This document shows positions 1-5,141 of a DNA stretch of 5,702 nt, piece after piece (within the stretch, counting starts at the first letter, position 1; the number at the start of each line of letters is the position of its first letter). The position numbers were made by a program, and so were the translations under genes. The stretch comes from Clostridia bacterium (GTDB lineage Bacteria; Bacillota_A; Clostridia; Oscillospirales; CAG-272), in NCBI GenBank assembly GCA_017626655.1, contig JAGAIH010000226.1, forward strand, positions 1 to 5,702, in the 5' to 3' direction. The notes under the pieces were generated by a model that was not told the DNA's origin, ran no database searches, and saw nothing but the letters and a program-made list of their open reading frames with translations.

Positions 1-325
1 CGATGACGAACTCGTAGGGGTGGGCCTCCAGGGCGGCCTTGGCTTCGGCAGGGTACTGGGGGGCGTTGCCCAGCTCGATGCCGCAGAGGACCTGCAACCG
101 TCCCTTGTATCTCTCCTTGACCTCCATCATGGAGGCAAAGGCGGCGTCGGCGTCGTAGGGGAAGTCGTACAGGCCCTCCACCTCGGCGTTGACGTCGAAG
201 TGGTCGGTGAAGGCGATGTGGTCCAGCCCGATCTCCAGGGCGCGGCGGCACATGGCGTCGTGGGTGGAGGAGGGGTCTCCGTCAAAGGAGAAGCGGGTGT
301 GGGTGTGGTAATCGCAAAGAAACAT
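1..325 (-). CDS. PHP-domain phosphoesterase, histidinol-phosphatase (HisJ/HisK)-like, C-terminus cut off by the window
   Basis: Only the first 108 residues are visible; the gene runs off the left edge. The N-terminus carries the PHP metal-binding signature: DYHTHT (His7, His9), SFDG (Asp15), TDH (Asp41-His42) and GIELG (Glu84), followed by HPYEFVI, where family members usually continue toward a GS-x-H motif. PHP proteins are cytoplasmic, metal-dependent phosphoesterases. The closest general match is the histidinol-phosphatase branch, which removes phosphate from L-histidinol phosphate in histidine synthesis. In Clostridia, however, many such annotated proteins are not shown to act on histidinol phosphate. 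The ATG at 323-325 is preceded by AGAGGT (331-336) about five bases away. The gene begins 18 bases after the rtcB stop on the same strand, so the two are probably co-transcribed. No other his gene is in the window, so substrate is uncertain; RNA-end or nucleotide phosphate substrates are possible because the fold also includes RNase AM-type enzymes. Confidence 0.85.
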   Translation of the reverse strand, partial: MFLCDYHTHTRFSFDGDPSSTHDAMCRRALEIGLDHIAFTDHFDVNAEVEGLYDFPYDADAAFASMMEVKERYKGRLQVLCGIELGNAPQYPAEAKAALEAHPYEFVI

Positions 326-343
326 GATGTACCTCTTTTTGTG

Positions 344-1534
344 TCAGTCCTCGCCGTCGCGGGTCTCCTCGTCGATGGCGGCGATACTGCTGGCTTTGAA
401 GTTGTAGAGCGGGGTGAGAATGTCCTTCACCTCGGCGGTGGGGGCTATGGCGGTCTCGATCTCGGCCATGCGGCGGTAGGCCATGGGGGATTCGTCCAGG
501 GTGGACTCGCTGACCGAGGTGGAGTAGATACCCGCCATTTCCCGACGGTAGTCCTCCATGGACAAGGACTCCTTGGCCTCGGAGCGCTTCATGACCCGTC
601 CCGAGCCGTGGGGGGCGGTGCAGTTCCAGTCGGGGTTGCCCAGCCCCTCGCAGAGGAGACTGCCGTCCTTCATGTTGATGGGGATGAGGAGCCGTTCACC
701 CTTCTGCGCCGATACGGCGCCCTTGCGGAGAATGCGGGCCTTGGTGTCCACGTAGTTGTGGATGGTTTCAAAGGAATCGCTGGGGGTGATGCCCAGCCGC
801 TCCAGGATAACCTCCCCCATGCGGCGGCGGCTCTCGGAGGCGTAGGTGACGGCGATATCCATGTCGTGGAGGTAGCTCTCCAGCAGGTACCCCGACAGAA
901 AGCAATCCTCGGGGCGCACCGTGGTCTTGATATCGGCGGGCTTCAACCGCTTGCGTCGGACCTCGCCCTCGTCCATGCCAAGGGCGGCGAAGAAGGCGGC
1001 GGCCTGGTGGTAGAGTGCCACGTCCCGCCCCAGACGGCGGCTGCCCGAGTGGATGACCAGGTAGAGGGAGCCATCCAGCCCCTGCTCCAGCTCGATGAAG
1101 TGGTTGCCGCCACCCAAGGTGCCGAAGGAGCGGGAGACCAGGTGGTGGGAGATGCTCTCATAGCAAGAAAGAGCCTCCAGGGGGACACGGTGTACCGCGC
1201 TGTTGGGAGAGGGGAAGATGGCCGCGCCCGAGGGGACCTGTTTGCGGATGGCCTCGTCCAGAGCCGCGCAGTCCACCGAAGGGGTGTCCAGGCGGTAGAC
1301 CTGCATCCCGCAACCGATGTCGCCCCCCACGTAGGCGGGGTTGACACGGTCCCCCACGGTCATGGAGGTGCCCACGGTACAGCCCTCGGCGGCGTGCATA
1401 TCCGGCATCATGCGGATGCGGCAGTCCTTCAGCTCCTCGCGGTTGCACATACGGAGCACCTGGGCGTAGGCCTCGCTGTCCACCGTGGCGGCGTACACGG
1501 TGGCCTGGTTATACTTGCCAACGATCTCGAACAT
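344..1534 (-). CDS. rtcB: RtcB-family RNA-splicing/repair ligase
   Basis: This encodes 396 residues, close to E. coli RtcB (about 408). Characterised members use GTP and manganese to join RNA 3'-phosphate or 2',3'-cyclic phosphate ends to 5'-hydroxyl ends in the cytoplasm, in tRNA splicing or RNA repair. Visible family motifs are MPDMH (43-47), GGDIGCGM (70-77; metal ligands Asp72 and Cys75), GTLGGGNHF (138-146; Asn144, His145), IHSGS (161-165; His162), TIHNYVD (257-263; His259) and APHGSGR (307-313; His309, the residue expected to be guanylylated). A YNFKAS segment (377-382) places Lys380 where a C-terminal guanine-contacting lysine is expected, followed by a short acidic tail. The usual PGSMG-like loop before the active histidine reads PINMKDG here, marking a divergent subgroup. 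The start at 1532-1534 has AAAGGAG (1541-1547) six bases upstream. The gene has its own promoter at 1585-1613 and leads into the PHP gene. Neither archease nor rtcA is in the window. Confidence 0.95.
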   Translation of the reverse strand: MFEIVGKYNQATVYAATVDSEAYAQVLRMCNREELKDCRIRMMPDMHAAEGCTVGTSMTVGDRVNPAYVGGDIGCGMQVYRLDTPSVDCAALDEAIRKQVPSGAAIFPSPNSAVHRVPLEALSCYESISHHLVSRSFGTLGGGNHFIELEQGLDGSLYLVIHSGSRRLGRDVALYHQAAAFFAALGMDEGEVRRKRLKPADIKTTVRPEDCFLSGYLLESYLHDMDIAVTYASESRRRMGEVILERLGITPSDSFETIHNYVDTKARILRKGAVSAQKGERLLIPINMKDGSLLCEGLGNPDWNCTAPHGSGRVMKRSEAKESLSMEDYRREMAGIYSTSVSESTLDESPMAYRRMAEIETAIAPTAEVKDILTPLYNFKASSIAAIDEETRDGED

Positions 1535-1540
1535 AGCGGG

Positions 1541-1547
1541 CTCCTTT
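1541..1547 (-). promoter_or_regulatory. Ribosome binding site of rtcB
   Basis: On the minus strand this reads AAAGGAG, six bases before the ATG at 1532-1534. It supports that start and excludes the need for any upstream initiation. Confidence 0.85.
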
Positions 1548-1584
1548 CTTGCGGCTTTGGCGGTAGAAACAAATATACATCTTA

Positions 1585-1613
1585 ATTATAGCACACTTTC
1601 CCTCATTTGTACA
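1585..1613 (-). promoter_or_regulatory. Sigma-A-type promoter of the rtcB-PHP operon, extended -10
   Basis: On the minus strand a -35 of TGTACA (1608-1613; four of six consensus bases) is followed by exactly 17 bases and a perfect TATAAT (1585-1590). The TGC directly before the -10 (1591-1593) makes an extended -10 element, which would compensate for the weaker -35. Transcription would start near 1578, giving an untranslated leader of about 44 bases before the rtcB ATG. Confidence 0.85.
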
Positions 1614-1621
1614 GTAGTCCG

Positions 1622-1672
1622 CGGAAAATTCCGTAGAAAATAATCCTCCGTCGGGCGAAAAAACCGAAGGAT
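1622..1672. other. Two small dyads in the divergent rtcB / radical SAM control region
   Basis: CGGAA-AA-TTCCG (1622-1633) lies about eight bases upstream of the rtcB -35. Next to it, ATCCT plus TCGG (1643-1647, 1651-1654) can pair with CCGA plus AGGAT (1664-1672), with a three-base bulge and a nine-base A-rich loop. Both lie between the two divergent promoters, where a regulator could bind. The arms are short and could be chance. The second dyad has only a weak T tract on the minus strand, so it is not called a terminator. Confidence 0.3.
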
Positions 1673-1717
1673 CACGGCGCTATCCCCGCGAACTTGGGTA
1701 AAAAACGGGGCAAAACC

Positions 1718-1746
1718 TTGACAGAACGGGGGGAGTCATGTATAAT
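1718..1746 (+). promoter_or_regulatory. Perfect-consensus sigma-A promoter of the radical SAM gene
   Basis: TTGACA (1718-1723), a 17-base spacer and TATAAT (1741-1746) match the vegetative consensus at all twelve positions with ideal spacing. An A-rich run (1700-1715) precedes the -35. Transcription should begin near 1753, only about 22 bases before the GTG start at 1775, leaving a minimal leader that holds little beyond the ribosome binding site. Confidence 0.92.
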
Positions 1747-1760
1747 AAAGACAGACCCGC

Positions 1761-1770
1761 AAGGAGGTGA
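1761..1770 (+). promoter_or_regulatory. Strong Shine-Dalgarno fixing the GTG start at 1775
   Basis: AAGGAGGTGA is a full-length complement to the 16S rRNA 3' end. Its GGAGG core ends seven bases before the GTG at 1775-1777. Together with the promoter just upstream, it rules out the in-frame ATG at 1694 as the start. Confidence 0.92.
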
Positions 1771-1774
1771 GGAC

Positions 1775-2749
1775 GTGACACCACAGCAAGACCGCGGGGG
1801 AAGCCTTTTCCCCTTGGCGGATACCCACAAGCGCTACAACACCTACGACGCCTGGCTGAAATCCACCTTCGGCGGCAAGTGCGCCAAAATCCCCCTGGAC
1901 GCGGGGTTCACCTGCCCCAATATGGACGGACGATGCGGCGTGGGCGGGTGCATCTACTGCTCGGGGCGGGGAAGCGGAGACTTCGCCGAGTCGCCCGCGA
2001 TCCCCCTGCGGGAGCAGTACGACCGTCAGCGGGAATTCCTCGCCCAAAAGTGGCCCACCGAGCGGTGCATCCCCTACTTCCAGGCCCGCACCAATACCTA
2101 CGCCCCTGCGGAGGTACTGCGCCCCCTCTTTGAGGAGGCTCTGACTTTCCCTGCTGTAGTGGGCATGAATATCGCCACCCGCGCCGACTGCCTGCCCGAG
2201 GAGACGGTGTCACTTCTGCGCGAGTTGTCCGAGAGGACGGTGCTGACGGTGGAGCTGGGACTCCAGACCGCCCATGACCGTACCGCCACTCTGATAGGCA
2301 GAGGCCACACCTACGCCGATTTCCTGGGGGGCTACAACCGTCTGCGGACAGGCGCGCCCAAGGCGCTGACCTGTGTTCATCTTATCTTCGGCCTCCCCGG
2401 CGAGACCGAGGAGGATATGCTGGAGACGGTGCGCCGTGTGGCAGAGCTTGGGCCTCATCAGGTCAAGCTCCATTTGCTCCACGTCCTGCGGGGGACCGTC
2501 CTCGGTGAGATGTACGAGGCGGGGACGTATACGCCCATGGAAAGGGACGCCTACGTGGAGACCGTGGTCAAGGCTCTGGAGCTGTTGCCCCCCGACACCG
2601 TCATCGCCCGCCTGACGGGTGACGGCGCAGCACAGGATCTGCTGGCTCCTGCGTGGAGCCGCCGCAAGCGAGAGGTGCTGAACGCCATCGACAAGGGAAT
2701 GGCCTCTCGGGATACATGGCAGGGGCGGAAATATCAATGGACAGTTTAG
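1775..2749 (+). CDS. TIGR01212-family radical SAM protein (YhcC/YtqA family)
   Basis: This encodes 324 residues from a GTG start, a normal length for the family. The family opening KIPLDAGFTCPN (38-49) leads into the iron-sulfur motif C-x11-C-x2-C (Cys47, Cys59, Cys62), which should bind the [4Fe-4S] cluster that cleaves S-adenosylmethionine. GGCIYCS (57-63), the VELGLQT strand (159-165), HLIFGLPGETEEDM (202-215) and KLHLLHVLRGT (231-241) are typical of the Elp3-like radical SAM barrel. RKREVLNAID (297-306) is a family C-terminal signature. The Bacillus member YtqA (MnmL) takes part in making mnm5s2U at the tRNA wobble position; E. coli YhcC is less well defined. Assignment to tRNA modification here is by family only, and the methylase partner (ytqB/mnmM) is not adjacent. 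An extra cysteine (Cys54) sits inside the cluster loop. The gene is cytoplasmic, has its own consensus promoter and strong ribosome binding site, and is divergent from rtcB. The glycoside hydrolase begins 90 bases after its stop. Confidence 0.93.
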   Translation: MTPQQDRGGSLFPLADTHKRYNTYDAWLKSTFGGKCAKIPLDAGFTCPNMDGRCGVGGCIYCSGRGSGDFAESPAIPLREQYDRQREFLAQKWPTERCIPYFQARTNTYAPAEVLRPLFEEALTFPAVVGMNIATRADCLPEETVSLLRELSERTVLTVELGLQTAHDRTATLIGRGHTYADFLGGYNRLRTGAPKALTCVHLIFGLPGETEEDMLETVRRVAELGPHQVKLHLLHVLRGTVLGEMYEAGTYTPMERDAYVETVVKALELLPPDTVIARLTGDGAAQDLLAPAWSRRKREVLNAIDKGMASRDTWQGRKYQWTV

Positions 2750-2825
2750 AAAACAACGAGAGATTAATAAAACCCATGGAGAACCCGCGTGGGCATAGAA
2801 CAGAACGAAAACACCCCATATAAGA

Positions 2826-2830
2826 AAGGA
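2826..2830 (+). promoter_or_regulatory. Ribosome binding site of the glycoside hydrolase gene
   Basis: AAGGA, within AAGAAAGGA, lies nine bases before the ATG at 2840. The in-frame GTG at 2789 has no comparable site, which favours 2840 as the start. Confidence 0.7.
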
Positions 2831-2839
2831 AACACCGTT

Positions 2840-4972
2840 ATGGCACAAGCATTACAGAGAGCCTCCTGGATCTGGAGAAAGGGAGAAGTCGGGAAGGACG
2901 AATTCTGCGACTTCCTGGCCACCGTAGCCGTCCCCGAGGTGGGCAAGCGCTACTTCCTCCACATCGCCAGCGATTCCAACTACACCGTCTGGATGAACGG
3001 CAATCTCTGCGCCTTCGGGCAGTACGCCGACTACCCGGGCTACAAGGTCTACGACCGCGTGGAGATCACCGACTCCCTGCGGGCGGGGCTGAACCGCATG
3101 GTTACCGTGGTGTGGTACTACGGCATCGACTCCCAGACCTACCAAAAGGGCGAGGCGGGTCTGATCTTTGAGATCGTGGATGAGGACGACAATGTCATTA
3201 CCTACTCGGACGAGACGGTGCTGTCCCGCCCCTCCCGCGACTACATCTCGGGCAAGTGTCACCTGATCTCGGGTCAGCTGGGCCCCACCTACCATTACGA
3301 TATGAAGGGCTACGACGGCTTCCGGGAGTTCGGCTGTGAGGGCTTCGAGCGTAGCCACGTGGTCCCCACCATCTCCAAGGCCTTCCACATCCGCCCCAAC
3401 CAAAAGCTGACCCTGGAGCCTCGCGTTCGCGGCATGGTCTGCCGCACGGGCTGTTTCAAGTACACCACGAATGACGAGCGCGCCTCGGTGAATATGCAGT
3501 ACGCCGCCATCTCGGGGCGTTACCCCCACGAAATGATGAAATCGGGGGATATGTATTTTGGCTTCCCCGTGAAGTTCGTGTCTGATTCCGAGGAGTTCGA
3601 CGGCGTCTTTTTCATCGTGGACCTCAAGGCGGAGACCGCGGGCTTCCTCGACATCGACCTGGAGGTCCCCGCCGACTGCCGCCTGGACGTGGGCTTCGGC
3701 GAGCATCTGAAGGACGGCGTCTGCCGTACCTCGGTCCGCGGGTTCTTCGCCGAGATCGAGCTGAAGGCGGGGCGCAACACCTGGCTCCACACCTTCCGCC
3801 GCTTCGGCTGTCGGTATTTGCAGTTCTTCGTCCACTCCTCCGAGGTCACGGTCCATTACGCGGGTCTGCGCCCCACCCTGTACCCCTTGAAGCATAAGGA
3901 ATACAAGAGCGGCAACCTCTTGCGCGAGACCATCTACAAGGTCTGTCAGAACACCCTCCAGCAGTGCCTCCACGAGCATTATGAGGACTGCCCCTGGCGT
4001 GAGCAGGCCCTCTACACCATGGACTCCCGCAACCAGATGCTCTGCGGCTACTACGCCTTCGGGGAGACCGAGGCCGCCCGCGCCGCCCTGGAGCTGATCT
4101 CCTACGGCGTCCGCCTCGACGGTCTGCTCATGCTCTGCTACCCCGCGGGCCTGGATTTCCCCATCCCCGCCTTCTCCTGCATGTACTTCGTGCAGATGGA
4201 CGAGTACATCCGCCATTCGGGGGATATCACCCTGGCCGCCGCGGTGTTCGACAAGCTGGAGACCATCATCAAGACCTTCCACAAGAAGGTCCAGCCCGAG
4301 GGAGTCATCGAGAACTTCTACGGCAAGGCCCCCAGCGGCCGCAACGACTACTGGAACTTCTACGAGTGGTCCGCCACCATGAACGGTCACTTCGCCGAGA
4401 CCGAGCGTCGGCTGGAGTGCCCCCTCAACTGCTTCTACTCCCTGGCCATGCAGTCCCTGGCCAACATCTGCGACGCCCTGGGCAAGACCGAGTACGCCAT
4501 CGAGCTGCGCGCCAGAGTCAAGTCCCTCAACGCCGCCATCGCCGAGGTGTTCTACAATACCGAGACCAAGCTCTTCGAGTCCTTTGACTGCATCCACCGC
4601 GGCTGGTACACCGTCCTGACCCAGTCCCTGGCCATGCTCTGCGGGGCCGCCGAGGGAGTGGACACCACCGTCATGCTCCAGGCCATGGCCACCAACGGCA
4701 AGACCGAGGTGGGCATCGACCTGGTCCCCAACACCCTGTCCATGAACGCCTTCCGCTTCGACGCCCTCCTGGCCGTGGACAAGGAAAAGTACGCCCCCAT
4801 CATTCTGGCCGAGCTGGACCGCGACTACCTGTACATGCTCCGCGAGGGCGCCACCACCTTCTGGGAGACCATCATCGGCGCCGACGACTTCGCCGACGCG
4901 GGCTCTCTCTGCCACGGCTGGTCGGCTCTCCCCGTGTACTACTACGAGATCCTGGATCCTGACGGTAATTGA
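2840..4972 (+). CDS. Family 78-type glycoside hydrolase (alpha-L-rhamnosidase-like), cytoplasmic
   Basis: This encodes 710 residues; many GH78 enzymes are 900 or more, so it is a compact form that ends soon after the catalytic barrel. The N-terminus has the ASWIW opener (8-12) of the GH78 beta-sandwich. A second beta-rich region spans about 190-345 and an alpha/alpha-barrel catalytic domain about 355-700. Key motif EDCPWREQALYTMDSRNQ (382-399) places Asp383, Glu388 and Asp395 with the same +5/+12 spacing as the catalytic-site acids of characterised GH78 rhamnosidases. ATTFWE (671-676) supplies Glu676, the likely catalytic base, and GSLCHGWSA (688-696) holds the conserved His692. Family enzymes release terminal L-rhamnose from glycans or glycosides; the exact substrate cannot be read here. 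No signal peptide or membrane segment is visible, so it should act on imported oligosaccharides. Start chosen at ATG 2840 because of AAGGA at 2826-2830. The 90-base gap from the radical SAM gene has no good promoter, so read-through is likely. No transporter or sugar-kinase gene is in view. Confidence 0.85.
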   Translation: MAQALQRASWIWRKGEVGKDEFCDFLATVAVPEVGKRYFLHIASDSNYTVWMNGNLCAFGQYADYPGYKVYDRVEITDSLRAGLNRMVTVVWYYGIDSQTYQKGEAGLIFEIVDEDDNVITYSDETVLSRPSRDYISGKCHLISGQLGPTYHYDMKGYDGFREFGCEGFERSHVVPTISKAFHIRPNQKLTLEPRVRGMVCRTGCFKYTTNDERASVNMQYAAISGRYPHEMMKSGDMYFGFPVKFVSDSEEFDGVFFIVDLKAETAGFLDIDLEVPADCRLDVGFGEHLKDGVCRTSVRGFFAEIELKAGRNTWLHTFRRFGCRYLQFFVHSSEVTVHYAGLRPTLYPLKHKEYKSGNLLRETIYKVCQNTLQQCLHEHYEDCPWREQALYTMDSRNQMLCGYYAFGETEAARAALELISYGVRLDGLLMLCYPAGLDFPIPAFSCMYFVQMDEYIRHSGDITLAAAVFDKLETIIKTFHKKVQPEGVIENFYGKAPSGRNDYWNFYEWSATMNGHFAETERRLECPLNCFYSLAMQSLANICDALGKTEYAIELRARVKSLNAAIAEVFYNTETKLFESFDCIHRGWYTVLTQSLAMLCGAAEGVDTTVMLQAMATNGKTEVGIDLVPNTLSMNAFRFDALLAVDKEKYAPIILAELDRDYLYMLREGATTFWETIIGADDFADAGSLCHGWSALPVYYYEILDPDGN

Positions 4973-5040
4973 GGGGGGCATGTCCCTGTGATTTGACTTT
5001 TTGACCAAAAATCTAACTTTCTTCCTGTAAGAAGTGACAA
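4973..5040 (+). other. Spacer between glycoside hydrolase and secreted-protein promoter; no clear terminator
   Basis: The first 30 bases hold only a four-pair hairpin (GGGG-CATG-TCCC) right after the stop, loosely followed by a T run at 4998-5002, too weak to call a terminator. TTTGAC is repeated at 4992-4997 and 5000-5005. A five-pair dyad, TTCTT-CCTGT-AAGAA (5019-5033), ends eight bases before the -35 and could be a regulator site, though arms this short are often chance. Confidence 0.3.
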
Positions 5041-5069
5041 TTTACAAATGGAGCCGGATGTGTTATAAT
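5041..5069 (+). promoter_or_regulatory. Strong sigma-A promoter of the secreted-protein gene, extended -10
   Basis: TTTACA (5041-5046; five of six consensus bases), a 17-base spacer and perfect TATAAT (5064-5069) are present. TGT immediately before the -10 (5061-5063) makes an extended -10. Transcription should begin near 5076, giving a leader of about 66 bases. Confidence 0.88.
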
Positions 5070-5075
5070 ATACAC

Positions 5076-5120
5076 GATCGGGTAGTGTCCTACCCGAATA
5101 CGATCGCCGTGGAAAACGGC
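5076..5120 (+). promoter_or_regulatory. Structured 5' leader: two tandem hairpins upstream of the secreted-protein gene
   Basis: The predicted transcript begins almost directly with a hairpin: CGGGTAG (5079-5085), loop TGTC, CTACCCG (5090-5096). GAT at 5076-5078 can extend this stem with ATC at 5103-5105 across a bulge. A second stem follows: GCCGT (5106-5110), loop GGAAA, ACGGC (5116-5120). The ribosome binding site (5128-5134) is left unpaired. A 5'-terminal hairpin with a free ribosome site suits mRNA stabilisation. The region is too short for, and does not resemble, the common riboswitch classes I know. The stems are seen directly; the function is inferred. Confidence 0.55.
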
Positions 5121-5127
5121 ACATTTG

Positions 5128-5134
5128 AAAGGAG
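5128..5134 (+). promoter_or_regulatory. Ribosome binding site of the secreted-protein gene
   Basis: AAAGGAG lies seven bases before the ATG at 5142, outside both leader hairpins. Confidence 0.85.
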
Positions 5135-5141
5135 AAACATT

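Noticed and set aside
20..1585. 521-codon open frame on the plus strand opposite rtcB and the PHP gene
   Set aside because: It has the same low-complexity Val/Gly/His-rich composition from GC-rich antisense sequence, and it crosses two well-supported genes and their promoter.
1694..1774. N-terminal extension of the radical SAM protein to the ATG at 1694
   Set aside because: The perfect promoter and the Shine-Dalgarno sequence lie within it, and the family N-terminus does not need it.
2738..2824. Possible promoter before the glycoside hydrolase (TGGACA at 2738-2743; TATAAG at 2819-2824)
   Set aside because: The -35-like box has no acceptable -10 at 16-18 bases. The -10-like box lies almost on the ribosome binding site and lacks a -35.
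2789..2839. 17-residue N-terminal extension of the glycoside hydrolase from the GTG at 2789
   Set aside because: There is no ribosome binding site before the GTG, whereas AAGGA precedes the ATG at 2840. The GH78 opener ASWIW starts just after the latter.
4974..5005. Intrinsic terminator after the glycoside hydrolase
   Set aside because: The stem GGGG-CATG-TCCC is only four pairs with one G-T, and the T run is separated from it by several bases.
2852..5008. 718-codon open frame on the minus strand opposite the glycoside hydrolase
   Set aside because: It is a codon-bias shadow. The sense gene's C/G-ending codons remove stops from the opposite frame. The translation is low-complexity (Val/Gly/Leu/His-rich) with no motif, while the sense frame shows clear GH78 motifs.
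5076..5120. Known riboswitch in the leader of the secreted-protein gene
   Set aside because: About 66 bases with two simple hairpins; I could not match it to any conserved aptamer core, and no terminator or sequestered ribosome site is present.
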